A stretch of 36,885 bases of DNA from Candidatus Enterousia excrementavium (GCA_017694175.1 JADINE010000051.1:1-36885); one strand, 5' to 3'. Shown: positions 8,122-17,345, counted from the first letter of the stretch. Notes: generated from the sequence alone by a model not told the origin. Program-made: numbers and translations.

Positions 8122-8148
8122 TTATTGTCACGCTGTGCGTGACAATAA
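8122..8148. terminator. Bidirectional hairpin between dciA and the 8151 gene
   Basis: Perfect 12-bp stem (8122-8133 and 8137-8148) with a 3-base loop between two convergent genes. There is no strong T tract on either side, so it may stabilise mRNA ends as well as terminate. Confidence 0.55.
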
Positions 8149-8150
8149 CT

Positions 8151-8435
8151 TTACTGTTTATTTATCACGCGTCTTTCCCACCAAACGGCAATTGCCGGCA
8201 CCAGGAATATTATAACGCCCGCCAATCCCCACAATGCCAATGTGCCAATCGCATAAACATAAAACATCGGTGCAGACACACCCGTCAACCACACACCAAA
8301 ATACATAACCGCCGGCACAAAAGTCAGCGCCCATATCAACAACACTAACAAAGTATTCACCACAAAAGCCCTAAACAAAATGCGCTGCTTGGACAATAAT
8401 TTCATTTGACGTTTTCCGGAAAAATCTTTTTTCAT
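8151..8435 (-). CDS. Small hypothetical membrane protein
   Basis: About 94 residues from the ATG at 8435, chosen because AAGGTGG precedes it by about 7 bases; a further upstream TTG has no such site. The N-terminus is basic (M-K-K-D-F-S-G-K-R-Q), followed by two predicted membrane helices (F-V-V-N-T-L-L-V-L-L-I-W and I-G-T-L-A-L-W-G-L-A-G-V-I-I-F) and a short basic tail, W-W-E-R-R-V-I-N-K. No family is recognised. It lies convergent to dciA and just downstream of ruvC in the same orientation; the 48-base gap allows co-transcription. It could be a holin-sized or stress membrane protein, but nothing supports a specific role. Confidence 0.65.
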   Translation of the reverse strand: MKKDFSGKRQMKLLSKQRILFRAFVVNTLLVLLIWALTFVPAVMYFGVWLTGVSAPMFYVYAIGTLALWGLAGVIIFLVPAIAVWWERRVINKQ

Positions 8436-8483
8436 ATCTGCCACCTTTGGTTCACACAATATTATATCACATTAACGTAAATA

Positions 8484-8960
8484 TTAAAATTTGAATCTGC
8501 TCATATTCGCATGGGTCAACGCAATCGCAATAGCATCACTTTCATCAGGCGTTTTTGGATTGGCGGCCGGCAACAACATACGCACCATTTTATAAATTTG
8601 CTCTTTACCCGCATGCCCCGCAGACGTCAGGGCTTTTTTAATTTTATTTGGCTCGTATTCAAAAATCGGAATATCCCGATTGGCCACCGCCACAATTGCC
8701 GCCGCACGCGCATGCCCCAAAATCAGCGTAGTTTTTGGATTTTGATTTACAAATGTAATTTCAATACTGCACGCACCCGGCGAAAATTTTTGACACAAAT
8801 CGTCCACCCCGCGAAAAATAGTCGCCAACCGTTCCGGCAACGGCAAATTCGATTTAGGCAAAATCACGCCACTGGCGACATAGTGATACGCCGGCCCATC
8901 AACATCAACAATGGCCCACCCCGTATGCAACAAACCTGGATCAATTCCCAAAACCCGCAT
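8484..8960 (-). CDS. ruvC: RuvC Holliday junction resolvase
   Basis: Dimeric endonuclease that resolves Holliday junctions with RuvAB. The 158 residues are near the usual length. Catalytic residues seen: D7 in L-G-I-D-P-G, E near 68 in S-I-E-I-T-F-V-N-Q-N, and two Asp in P-D-E-S-D-A-I-A-I-A-L-T-H-A. The H-A-R-A-A-A and Y-E-P-N-K-I-K-K-A-L-T-S-A-G-H-A-G-K segments are typical. AAAGG precedes the ATG at 8960. yebC lies just upstream, as in many bacteria (yebC-ruvC), but a terminator hairpin at 9015-9041 separates them. ruvA is divergent beyond yebC. Confidence 0.96.
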   Translation of the reverse strand: MRVLGIDPGLLHTGWAIVDVDGPAYHYVASGVILPKSNLPLPERLATIFRGVDDLCQKFSPGACSIEITFVNQNPKTTLILGHARAAAIVAVANRDIPIFEYEPNKIKKALTSAGHAGKEQIYKMVRMLLPAANPKTPDESDAIAIALTHANMSRFKF

Positions 8961-9014
8961 TTTATACCTTTATATAATATGTAATATAATAACATAATAT
9001 AAAACTAATTACAA

Positions 9015-9041
9015 AAAATCCGCGCAGATGGCGCGGATTTT
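9015..9041 (-). terminator. yebC terminator
   Basis: Perfect 11-bp stem (9015-9025 and 9031-9041), 5-base loop, with a T run on the minus strand. Located 22 bases after the yebC stop. Confidence 0.8.
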
Positions 9042-9063
9042 AATTGCAACTGGTGCCCTGGAT

Positions 9064-9780
9064 TTATGCGGCGGCGGTAAATACCTTCTGCACGTCGTCA
9101 TTATCGTCCAACGCATCAACCAGTTTTTCCAATTTTGCATATGCTTCGTCGTCCAAATCCATAGGCATATTCGGAATCCAAGTCAATTCGGCTTTTTCCG
9201 GTTCGCCCAATTTATCGGCCAACACTTTTTGTACAGTCATAAAATCATCTGGCTTGGTAGTGATGATAAAGCCCTCTTCATCAGATTCCAAATTGTCGGC
9301 ATTTGCGTCCATAATGATTTCCATCATTTCATCTTCGCTTTTGCCGATGGACGCAGGATAGAAAATCTGACCAGCGCGTGTGAACATAAATACAACACTG
9401 CCCTCTTCGCCCATATTGCCACCATTTTTGGCAAAGATATTGCGAATTTCAGGAACGGTTCTGCGCGGGTTGTCGGTCAAAGCCTCGACAATAACGGGAA
9501 CGGCGCCCGGGCCATAACCCTCGTACCGCACGGCCACATAGTTTTCAGTATTTGCGCCCGATGCTTTGTCAATTGCGCGTTTAATATTGTCATTGGGCAT
9601 AGAGTTTTTACGTGCATTTAAAATCGCCAAACGCAGACGCGGATTATTATCCGGATTTTTATCGCCCAATTTGGCGGCCATAGTTATTTCACGCGCCAAT
9701 TTTGTAAACAAACCACTGCGCGCCGCATCAACAGCACCTTTTTTGTGCTGAATATTGTGCCATTTGCTGTGTCCACTCAT
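9064..9780 (-). CDS. yebC: YebC/PmpR family protein
   Basis: Member of the YebC family, described both as DNA-binding transcriptional regulators and as factors that ease ribosome stalling on proline-rich sequences. The 238 residues begin with the family hallmark M-S-G-H-S-K-W-H-N-I-Q-H-K-K and continue with a helical first domain, P-N-D-N-I-K-R-A-I-D-K-A-S-G, G-Y-G-P-G-A-V-P-V-I-V-E and K-N-G-G-N-M-G-E-E-G-S-V-V-F-M-F. The frame runs upstream to 9855, but the hallmark start and an AAAGGT site fix the ATG at 9780. It is divergent from ruvA with only 52 bases between start codons, so the promoters are close together or overlap. Confidence 0.96.
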   Translation of the reverse strand: MSGHSKWHNIQHKKGAVDAARSGLFTKLAREITMAAKLGDKNPDNNPRLRLAILNARKNSMPNDNIKRAIDKASGANTENYVAVRYEGYGPGAVPVIVEALTDNPRRTVPEIRNIFAKNGGNMGEEGSVVFMFTRAGQIFYPASIGKSEDEMMEIIMDANADNLESDEEGFIITTKPDDFMTVQKVLADKLGEPEKAELTWIPNMPMDLDDEAYAKLEKLVDALDDNDDVQKVFTAAA

Positions 9781-9832
9781 AATTTGACCTTTTCTATATC
9801 TTGGATTAAAATTATGGGGATAAGGATAACAA

Positions 9833-10411
9833 ATGATTGGAAAATTGCAAGGCATTGTTGATTACATTGGCGAAGGCTATATCATCTTGATGACGGGCGG
9901 CGTGGGATACAAAGTTTTTACCCCGGAATATTTCACCCAAAAATCCACTGTTTCCCTGTGGATTGAAACCGTCGTGCGCGAGGATTCAATTCGCCTGTTT
10001 GGTTTTTCATCGATTGCCGCACAAAATTTGTTTAATCAGTTAACGGCTGTATCTGGCGTTGGCCCGAAATTGGCACTGGCAATTATGGGCGCGATTAAAA
10101 CAGATACTTTGATGTCAGCCATCGCAACGGGCGACGCAAAAACAATCACCGCCGCCCCCGGGGTTGGTAAAAAAGTGGCCGAAAAGATCATAGTCGAATT
10201 AAAATCCAAAATTGGCGGCGCATCATTTAACATGGCGGGCGACGCCGCCGCATCCGGCACATTGCCTGATTTATTGGCCGCACTGGAATCATTGGGATAC
10301 AGACGTTTGGACATTGTGGACATGGCACAAAAATTGGTATCGGAAAATCCAGACGCCGATGTATCAAAACTGGTACCAATGGCATTAAAACAAATCAGCG
10401 GGAATAAATAA
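9833..10411 (+). CDS. ruvA: RuvA Holliday junction DNA helicase subunit
   Basis: Tetrameric junction-binding subunit that loads RuvB for branch migration. The 192 residues start with the OB-fold M-I-G-K-L-Q-G-I-V-D-Y-I-G-E, followed by helix-hairpin-helix segments (L-T-A-V-S-G-V-G-P-K-L-A-L-A-I and A-A-P-G-V-G-K-K-V-A-E-K-I), then a linker and a C-terminal three-helix domain (A-L-E-S-L-G-Y). AAGGA precedes the ATG by about 8 bases. The next gene, 2 bases away, is mnmE and not ruvB, the usual partner; ruvB is not in this window. Confidence 0.97.
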   Translation: MIGKLQGIVDYIGEGYIILMTGGVGYKVFTPEYFTQKSTVSLWIETVVREDSIRLFGFSSIAAQNLFNQLTAVSGVGPKLALAIMGAIKTDTLMSAIATGDAKTITAAPGVGKKVAEKIIVELKSKIGGASFNMAGDAAASGTLPDLLAALESLGYRRLDIVDMAQKLVSENPDADVSKLVPMALKQISGNK

Positions 10412-10413
10412 AT

Positions 10414-11724
10414 ATGAACAATAACGAAACAATTTTTGCGCTGTCGTCGGGACATGGAAAATCAGGAGTCGCAGTCATACGTGTATCGGGCGACGATTTG
10501 TATAATCTGTTTTTGCAAATCACAAATCGCAAATCTGCGGACAGTCGCCACGCATATTTTGCAAATTTTCGCGACACCACCGGTGATTTAATTGACCAAG
10601 TTATCGCCGTGTATTTCGCCGCGCCCCACTCTTTCACCGGCACAGATATTATTGAAATACATTCCCATGGCGCGCCGGCCGTTGTTGAAAAAATATTTGA
10701 ATACCTGCGTGATATGGGCGGCCGCATGGCGGTGCCGGGCGAATTTTCACGCCGCGCATTTTATAATAATAAAATGGATTTGGCGGATATAGACGGCCTG
10801 GCGGCACTTTTGGATGCACAAACAGACGCCCAACGAAAATCGGCACTGGCGTCTATGCTGGGCGGCGACAGTGAAATTTATAACGCATGGCGCAATCAGA
10901 TGATTGAAGTTTCCGCGTATGCGGCGGCGATGTTGGATTATGCAGATGATGAATTGCCCGCAAATATTGGGAAAACAATCCACATCAAAACAAAAAAATT
11001 ATACGACGAAATTACCAACGCCATTTCGCGCTATGCGGCGGTTCGCGCCATCCGCAGCGGTTTTAATGTTGCATTGGTTGGGCGCACAAACGTTGGCAAA
11101 TCATCGCTGTTTAATGCGATTTTGGGCGCAAATCGCGCCATAGTATCCGACACGCCCGGCACCACCCGCGACGTAGTTTCCGCCACTATCGACATGGGCG
11201 GATACATGGTGAATTTATCGGACACGGCCGGAATTCGTCGCGCCACCGACACGGTTGAAAAACAGGGAATCGAACGCACAAAAACTGAAATCGAAAACGC
11301 AGACATTATAATATATGTACAAAGCGCAACGAACAAAATCAAAATTCCGCCACGCCCCGCGCAAAACGAAATTTATGTTGTAAACAAATCGGACGTCGGC
11401 AAAAATCCACCCGCCCGCGGTGCTGTGTATGTATCTGCCAAAACGGGTGATGGGATAAAAAAATTAATCACCGCAATAAACAAAAAAATCGCACAAATTG
11501 CAACCACGGCCGAATCCGGTGTTGCGGTAAATGCGCGCACACGCGGATTGCTGACCGATGCAGCGGCGGAATTAAAAAACGCCATTACCGCAGGCACAGA
11601 AAATTATGATATATTCGCCGAACACACCCGCCGCGCAGCGGACGCAATTGGCAAGATATTGGGAACAATCACAGCAAACGAAGTACTGGACGCTACATTC
11701 TCACAATTGTGTTTAGGAAAATAA
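10414..11724 (+). CDS. mnmE: MnmE (TrmE) tRNA modification GTPase
   Basis: With MnmG it installs the carboxymethylaminomethyl (or aminomethyl) group on U34 of certain tRNAs. Domains: an N-terminal folate-binding domain (T-I-F-A-L-S-S-G near residue 4, G-E-F-S-R-R-A-F-Y-N-N-K-M-D), a helical domain, and an inserted G domain with G1 G-R-T-N-V-G-K-S-S, G2 T-T-R-D, G3 D-T-A-G and G4 N-K-S-D. It ends in the essential C-L-G-K motif. At 436 residues it is of normal length. It follows ruvA by 2 bases, so it depends on the ruvA promoter, an unusual pairing. Confidence 0.97.
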   Translation: MNNNETIFALSSGHGKSGVAVIRVSGDDLYNLFLQITNRKSADSRHAYFANFRDTTGDLIDQVIAVYFAAPHSFTGTDIIEIHSHGAPAVVEKIFEYLRDMGGRMAVPGEFSRRAFYNNKMDLADIDGLAALLDAQTDAQRKSALASMLGGDSEIYNAWRNQMIEVSAYAAAMLDYADDELPANIGKTIHIKTKKLYDEITNAISRYAAVRAIRSGFNVALVGRTNVGKSSLFNAILGANRAIVSDTPGTTRDVVSATIDMGGYMVNLSDTAGIRRATDTVEKQGIERTKTEIENADIIIYVQSATNKIKIPPRPAQNEIYVVNKSDVGKNPPARGAVYVSAKTGDGIKKLITAINKKIAQIATTAESGVAVNARTRGLLTDAAAELKNAITAGTENYDIFAEHTRRAADAIGKILGTITANEVLDATFSQLCLGK

Positions 11725-11788
11725 AATATCAATTTGATTTTACACAAATTTTCACAAAGTTATAAAAATACTTTAACTTTATTTACAA

Positions 11789-11837
11789 GGGGGCGAACTC
11801 ATGTAGCATTTAGATGCTACATAAGTTCGTTGCCCCC
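11789..11837. terminator. Long hairpin between mnmE and the convergent acyl-CoA ligase
   Basis: Nested arms: gggggc/gccccc (11789-11794 and 11832-11837), gaact/agttc (11795-11799 and 11824-11828) and atgtagcat/atgctacat (11801-11809 and 11814-11822), with small mismatches between. Its convergent position fits a bidirectional terminator, but T tracts are weak. Confidence 0.55.
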
Positions 11838-11864
11838 ACAACAGGTGTACCGTTATATTTGATT

Positions 11865-13445
11865 TTACTCGTGTCTGTTGGGATATTTGCCCTCTATCAA
11901 ATTCTGACGCACCACGTGATGCTTTACCTTTTGCGTACTGGTAGTGGGCAAATCTTCGGTCGTCATGGCGAAATGCGTCACCCATTTATATGAAGCAACC
12001 TTTTTATTCGCCTGGGCAACGGCCGCGGCCAATTTTTCCATGGTCATATCGGGTTCGACACTAAACACGCCATATGTGACGGTTTTGTTTTTAACCTTGT
12101 GTTCAAACACGGCGACATTTTTAACACCGGGGATTTCGATAAACATGCCCTCTAATTCATCAGGATAGACGTTTTTACCGGAATCCAACACAATAACCTG
12201 TTTTTTACGTCCGGCGAAATGCAGTTCACCATTTTTATCCATGGTCACCATATCGCCAGTGTTAAAGAACCCACGATCATCAAACACTTCGGCATTTACG
12301 GCCGGATTGTTCATATATCCGCCAAACACCTGATGCCCGCGCACCCACAAAACACCGACGCCATCTTCGTTTTTATCACGAATTTCGCATTCGTTATTAG
12401 TGGTCGGCCCACCAAAGGCAAACGGGAAACGTTTTTTAGTCGGCTTGGAAATACAGATTGGCCCCACAGTTTCGGTCAAACCATATCCCTGAATAAACGT
12501 CAGCCCCAACCGTTCATAGAACGTTTCAACCTCGGGCTTGGTGGCGGCACCACCGGCAATCAACAATCGTGCGCGTCCGCCAAACACGTCCAGCACAGGT
12601 TTTTGAACCTTTTTCACCAAACCGCCCAAGCCGATTTTTTGCAGTATTTTACCATATTTTAATACAAAAGACACCAACCACCATTTATGTTGGGCTTTGA
12701 TATTTTCTATGATGCGGTTACGCAGAACCTCCCACAATCTGGGGACAGCCGGAATAACCTGCGGGCGATACGCTTTGAAATCAGCCATAATTTCCTTTGG
12801 ATTAATGCTGGGCTGCAACAGCACGCCGGCGCCATAATGCAGTGTTGCCAACAATTCCACCGCAAACCCGAAAATATGATACATTGGCAAAAATCCATAC
12901 ATCACAAATCCAGGTTTAATCCAGTTATGCATATCTTCCAACGAATTGGAACATTCCACCAAATTAAAGTGTGTCAATGGCACAACCTTTGGCGTACCGG
13001 TCGAACCCGACGTAAACGACAGCGTCGCAACATCAGTCGCATCCAAAGCCGCCGGCTTTAACCGCGCGTCCAGTTTTTCATCTTTCTGTGTAATATCGTA
13101 AAACTTGAACTTTTTAGTTTTATAGAAAAATGACGGTTCAGCGCACACCAAACGGCACTTGGTAATTTCCGTCATATTATCATATTCAAACGGTGTTAAA
13201 TTGGTATCCAGCAACAATGCCGTGCCACCCAAATACCAGATTGCAAACAACGTAATTGGAAATTCCGGTATATTGTGCGCCAGCACACCAACCACATCGC
13301 CCTGCTTTACACCGGCGGCATGCAGTGACGTTGCGCGTTTTTTCACCAATTCCACAAATCCTGTGAACGTAACCCCTTCGCGCACCAGAAACAAATTATC
13401 TGGCCATTTTGCTGTGGTCTGTTCCAGCAATTGATACATATTCAT
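11865..13445 (-). CDS. AMP-binding acyl-CoA synthetase (fatty acid-CoA ligase-like)
   Basis: An ANL-superfamily enzyme that should activate a carboxylic acid, most likely a fatty acid, to an acyl-AMP and then acyl-CoA. Seen in order: F-T-S-G-S-T-G-T-P-K (P-loop, near residue 150), a central A-G-G-A-A motif, Y-G-L-T-E-T, N-T-G-D-M-V, R-K-K-Q-V-I-V-L-D-S-G-K-N-V-Y-P-D-E-L-E hinge region, and the C-terminal catalytic Lys in T-S-T-Q-K-V-K. All core motifs are intact. At 526 residues it is typical. AAGGA lies upstream of ATG 13445. It is divergent from xth. Acyl chain specificity cannot be read; O-acyl transfer systems also use such enzymes. Confidence 0.87.
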   Translation of the reverse strand: MNMYQLLEQTTAKWPDNLFLVREGVTFTGFVELVKKRATSLHAAGVKQGDVVGVLAHNIPEFPITLFAIWYLGGTALLLDTNLTPFEYDNMTEITKCRLVCAEPSFFYKTKKFKFYDITQKDEKLDARLKPAALDATDVATLSFTSGSTGTPKVVPLTHFNLVECSNSLEDMHNWIKPGFVMYGFLPMYHIFGFAVELLATLHYGAGVLLQPSINPKEIMADFKAYRPQVIPAVPRLWEVLRNRIIENIKAQHKWWLVSFVLKYGKILQKIGLGGLVKKVQKPVLDVFGGRARLLIAGGAATKPEVETFYERLGLTFIQGYGLTETVGPICISKPTKKRFPFAFGGPTTNNECEIRDKNEDGVGVLWVRGHQVFGGYMNNPAVNAEVFDDRGFFNTGDMVTMDKNGELHFAGRKKQVIVLDSGKNVYPDELEGMFIEIPGVKNVAVFEHKVKNKTVTYGVFSVEPDMTMEKLAAAVAQANKKVASYKWVTHFAMTTEDLPTTSTQKVKHHVVRQNLIEGKYPNRHE

Positions 13446-13514
13446 AATAAAAATTCCTTGTTGTTTTTATATTGGACAATCACTATTATATCCACCAAGG
13501 AAAAGATTGCAATT

Positions 13515-14285
13515 ATGAAAATACTTACACTTAACATCAATTCTATACGTGCCCACGCGGAAAGTTTTATCGATATTTTGCGTGCCGGTGAATACGACAC
13601 TATCCTGGTCCAGGAATTAAAGGTTGATAACGCCAACTTTCCATACAATATATTTGACGATTTTGGGTATAATATAAAGGTTTTCGGCCAAAAATCCTGG
13701 AATGGCGTGGCAATTTTTTCAAAACATTCTATCGAAGACGTCACATGCGGCATGCCTAATTTCCCGGACACAAACGCCAGATTTATCGAATGCGTAATTG
13801 ACGGGCATGTGCGGATAATCAACGTATACATGCCAAATGGCGACACAGTCGATTCCCCGAAATTCCCATATAAATTGGATTGGATGCGCGCATTTACCGA
13901 ATACATCAAACAGTACACCGCATCCCCAGAACAGGTTATAATCGGCGGCGATTTTAACGTAGCCCTGACCGATGCAGACGTATGGAAACCCGCAAATTAT
14001 GTTGGCATAGCCATTGCTGCACCGGCCGCCCGCGAAATAATGCAATCGTGGATTGACATGGGCTGGGCGGATGTATGGCGCACTATGCACCCAAATGATA
14101 TTGGATACACATGGTACGGATATCGCGGCGGTGACACAGTCGGCAAAAACATGGGATTACGCCTGGATTATTTTCTGGCAAATGCCGCGGCGATGGGTGC
14201 GATTAAATTCTGCGAAATCGACCTAGCGCCACGCATGGCGGCAAAACCAACAGATCACTGTGGATTGATGATAAAACTGGATTAA
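13515..14285 (+). CDS. xth: Exodeoxyribonuclease III family AP endonuclease
   Basis: Mg-dependent nuclease of the endonuclease/exonuclease/phosphatase fold that incises at abasic sites in base excision repair. The 256 residues show L-N-I-N-S-I-R-A near the start, V-Q-E-L-K-V-D with the metal-binding Glu, V-Y-M-P-N-G, G-G-D-F-N-V-A-L (Asp and Asn of the active site), L-R-L-D-Y-F-L-A and C-terminal D-H-C-G with the catalytic His. The frame extends upstream to 13431, but the ATG at 13515 matches family starts and has AAGGA upstream. The stop overlaps the stop of the convergent addB by 3-4 bases. Confidence 0.94.
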   Translation: MKILTLNINSIRAHAESFIDILRAGEYDTILVQELKVDNANFPYNIFDDFGYNIKVFGQKSWNGVAIFSKHSIEDVTCGMPNFPDTNARFIECVIDGHVRIINVYMPNGDTVDSPKFPYKLDWMRAFTEYIKQYTASPEQVIIGGDFNVALTDADVWKPANYVGIAIAAPAAREIMQSWIDMGWADVWRTMHPNDIGYTWYGYRGGDTVGKNMGLRLDYFLANAAAMGAIKFCEIDLAPRMAAKPTDHCGLMIKLD

Positions 14286-16804
14286 TCATCGACGCGCGCG
14301 AAATCGTCATAGATTTTATATTTTATATCTTTGGTTTGCCTATATTCATATGGCGCACCCCCAACCAGGAAAATATCAATCATTTCTTTTACTTTATCAA
14401 ACGCAGCATTCATCATTTGCTGGGTGGTGGCGGCATCAAAATCAATTACACACGCATCATTGTGTTTCAATTGTAAAAACTTCATAACAGGCGCATTGGA
14501 TTTTTCCGTAACATTTAACGAAAAACCCCCGTTTTTAAGCATATACGCCTCGATTGGTAACTGCGGCATGTTGCCATTAAACAATTGCGATTTCGATGGC
14601 GCAGCCCCAGTTTTAATATCCATCACACCACCATCCCACACACGATCAGCGCGCGCACGAATAACATGCCCATCAATCACCATTTTACCGGGCACTTCGG
14701 CCACACTGTGCGGAATTTGCGCCATAAAATCGGAAATCACAGGGGCAATTTCAACAAAACGCCTGTGCCAAAAATGAAACAAAACACTGTCTGTGCCCAA
14801 CATTTCCAGCGCACGCGCATCCATTTGTCGCACAAGATTATCAACTGAAAAATCACGCGTGGTTTCAATTACACTGTGCACCAGATTGCCGAAATCCCGC
14901 ACGTCCGGCCCCATCCAATAATCATCCAACACCCGCAACCGTAACATATGCCGCACATAGAACGCATATGGATTATGAATTAACAATTCCAATTCGGTAA
15001 CATATACATCACCCCAATCTTGGTCCACAGACGGTGGCGAATAATCCAACGGCCGCGCATCAACCGCGTCGCGACCACGCACAGCACCCAAAATATCAGC
15101 AGCAGCCTTCGACACATCAAACGCACCACGTCGCACAATCACACGCGATAAAAACCGCGACGCAGTCGTTTTAACCCCACCTGCTGTGGCGCTGCGCATC
15201 CAGTACACTTCCGGTCCACACGATAAATTCATAAAATCCAATGATTGTAATGATACCTTTCTGTCGGGTGACGGCAATCCGATTTGTTCAGCCACCGCCA
15301 ACGGCAACCAATCATTTTCATATCCCCGCGCCGGGAACATGCCATCATTCAACCCCGTTAGTATAACCACATCCGCCGTCTGCATACGCGATTCAATTGT
15401 CCCCAGCACGATAATTCTGGCCGCGTCACACATTGGCTGGCGCACCTGGACACCTGAAATCACATCAGCCAACAAAGCCCGCGCATCAGCCAACGTTAAA
15501 ACAATCCCTGCACGCTTTACACATTCAGACAATTCATCAACAGCCTGCCATATTTGGCACGACGCGGCATCATCCACATCAAACGCAGGCATAAAATTAA
15601 TTTGTTTTTCATCAACCAAATTAATTATCACATTCATCAAATCATAATCAGATGCTGCATACAATGAATCAAACAGTGCACTTTTTTCGCACTCGATCCA
15701 GTCATCAAACAAATTCAATATTGCACGCCCCGCCGGCATCATAGTCCCAGGCACCCCCTGCGACAAATCAGCCATCAATCCGCGCGTCGCAAAAGCAGAT
15801 GCAATTCTTTGATTCCCAGCCGCGTCCGGGGTTATCACCAACACAGATTTATTATCGCGCACAGCACGCGCAGCAATCTCGGCAACTGCGACTGCTTCCT
15901 CGCTTTCGCGGTCGCATACAATTAAATGGCAATGTTGTACATCGTCTGGATTCTGGGCACGTGACGGATTATTGGAAAACGCATGATTAAAAAATTCAAT
16001 TGGCGATGTGCCAACATCAATTGGAATTAAATCAGCCGGTCGCACCCCAATACGCGATAAAAATTTATATTCTGCATTATACGGATTTGTATGCAATTCA
16101 AAATCAGACACATCCCCCGAAATATGCCCAGACATTATAATCCGCCCATGTGCCGCACGCGCCACCGCCACCATTAAATCAGCCGTTGCCGGAACCGATG
16201 CAGTCGACGCACACACAACAACCAATTTGTATTTGTCCAAAAGCCCAATCCACGCACGAATATCTGCATTGCGCTTTTGCGTAACGGTCGGCCGATTATC
16301 AGATATCTCGTTTTGAACTTGTGACAGAATGCTTAAAATTTTAGCCTTGCGTTGAAAATGTGCGGCGTATTTTTCATCAACCAATCCCATCCAATCAATC
16401 GCCGCGGCATCAATTCCCTCGTTTTCCAGGTAATTTTGCATGCGCAATAAATCGTGTGCCACCGGCAACGCAGTCGCCAGATTTCCAATACTTTTATCTT
16501 CTGCTAATAATTTTGCTGTAACCAAAACCCGCAAAGTATCAGACACAGAATCTGATTTTTCATCATCCTGTGCGTTAAATTCCTGTTCATCAGCGGCCTC
16601 GCCCAATGCAACCAAACGTGGCAAAATAATGCTGTGACCCGCACGCGCAACCAGATATTTTTCCACCCCGCGCACAGCACGCCTGCTGGGCAAAAAAATC
16701 AACATATCGGCCAAATCCACCCCAGACGTATCCAACACATACGCCAACGCATCCATCATTTTTGCCGGATTAGTTGCATAAAAAATATTCTTATTTGATT
16801 CCAA
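14282..16804 (-). CDS. addB: AddB subunit of a double-strand break repair nuclease
   Basis: Pairs with AddA to resect DNA ends for RecA loading. The 840-residue protein starts with an inactive helicase-like region (L-I-F-L-P-S-R-R-A-V-R-G-V near residue 36, without a GxGKT), has V-I-L-T-G-L-N-D-G-M-F-P-A-R-G in the middle, and ends with a RecB-type PD-(D/E)xK nuclease: a Y-V-T-E-L-E-L-L-I-H-N-P-Y segment, then R-A-D-R-V-W-D and D-I-K-T-G-A. This is the alphaproteobacterial AddB type, although shorter than the roughly 1000 residues usual there. It overlaps engB by 14 bases in the rsmI-engB-addB operon. addA, commonly next to it, is absent from the window. Confidence 0.88.
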   Translation of the reverse strand: MESNKNIFYATNPAKMMDALAYVLDTSGVDLADMLIFLPSRRAVRGVEKYLVARAGHSIILPRLVALGEAADEQEFNAQDDEKSDSVSDTLRVLVTAKLLAEDKSIGNLATALPVAHDLLRMQNYLENEGIDAAAIDWMGLVDEKYAAHFQRKAKILSILSQVQNEISDNRPTVTQKRNADIRAWIGLLDKYKLVVVCASTASVPATADLMVAVARAAHGRIIMSGHISGDVSDFELHTNPYNAEYKFLSRIGVRPADLIPIDVGTSPIEFFNHAFSNNPSRAQNPDDVQHCHLIVCDRESEEAVAVAEIAARAVRDNKSVLVITPDAAGNQRIASAFATRGLMADLSQGVPGTMMPAGRAILNLFDDWIECEKSALFDSLYAASDYDLMNVIINLVDEKQINFMPAFDVDDAASCQIWQAVDELSECVKRAGIVLTLADARALLADVISGVQVRQPMCDAARIIVLGTIESRMQTADVVILTGLNDGMFPARGYENDWLPLAVAEQIGLPSPDRKVSLQSLDFMNLSCGPEVYWMRSATAGGVKTTASRFLSRVIVRRGAFDVSKAAADILGAVRGRDAVDARPLDYSPPSVDQDWGDVYVTELELLIHNPYAFYVRHMLRLRVLDDYWMGPDVRDFGNLVHSVIETTRDFSVDNLVRQMDARALEMLGTDSVLFHFWHRRFVEIAPVISDFMAQIPHSVAEVPGKMVIDGHVIRARADRVWDGGVMDIKTGAAPSKSQLFNGNMPQLPIEAYMLKNGGFSLNVTEKSNAPVMKFLQLKHNDACVIDFDAATTQQMMNAAFDKVKEMIDIFLVGGAPYEYRQTKDIKYKIYDDFARVDD

Positions 16805-17345
16805 TGATTGCCCTTATTGGTTCAATGCCAATTTTCTTTTCCGCCGATGTTTCCAAAATTTCTGCCGCCATGGCGGGATGCATTTCATGCGAAACAGATT
16901 GCTGATTTTCCTCGCGCACACGTTTATCACGCTTGGTATACACAACCTGATAAGGGATTCCATTTGCATCACAAAACCCCATTAATTCCAAGTCAGATGG
17001 CCTTACCCCAATTCGCGAATCTATTAACACAAACAACCGTCGCAATTGACTGCGCGATAACAAATATTGTTCCAATCGCATCAACCATCGCGCAGCCACA
17101 TCACGCGAAACCCGCGCATACCCGTATCCAGGCAAATCAACTATCATAATTTTATCATTAACATTAAACAAATTCAGCGTCTGTGTACGTCCCGGCGTAT
17201 TTGACGTGCGCGCCACATTTTGCCCCAACACAGCATTTATCAAAGAAGATTTTCCAACATTACTGCGCCCGACAAACGCATATTCAGGAAACCGAGTATT
17301 TGGCAAAGCATCAACACTGTCAAACCCACCAACAAATTTAATCAT
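16791..17345 (-). CDS. engB: EngB/YihA/YsxC ribosome biogenesis GTPase
   Basis: Small GTPase acting in large ribosomal subunit assembly. The 184 residues show P-E-Y-A-F-V-G-R-S-N-V-G-K-S-S-L (G1), N-T-P-G-R-T-Q-T-L (G2 region), V-D-L-P-G-Y-G-Y-A (G3) and V-Y-T-K-R-D-K (G4). A longer frame exists to 17453, but it runs through rsmI; the ATG at 17345 overlaps the rsmI stop as ATGATTAA and gives a normal N-terminus. Overlaps on both sides (8 bases with rsmI, 14 with addB) imply coupled translation in one operon. Confidence 0.95.
   Translation of the reverse strand: MIKFVGGFDSVDALPNTRFPEYAFVGRSNVGKSSLINAVLGQNVARTSNTPGRTQTLNLFNVNDKIMIVDLPGYGYARVSRDVAARWLMRLEQYLLSRSQLRRLFVLIDSRIGVRPSDLELMGFCDANGIPYQVVYTKRDKRVREENQQSVSHEMHPAMAAEILETSAEKKIGIEPIRAIIGIK

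Noticed and set aside
9781..9855. N-terminal extension of yebC to 9855
   Set aside because: The M-S-G-H-S-K-W start and its ribosome site fix the start at 9780, and the extension would cross the ruvA start.
11789..11837. CRISPR-like or attachment-site reading of the long hairpin
   Set aside because: It occurs once only, has no spacers or direct repeats, and sits exactly between two convergent genes as a terminator would.
13431..13514. N-terminal extension of xth
   Set aside because: The added residues read through the divergent ligase start and promoter gap; the family N-terminus begins at 13515.
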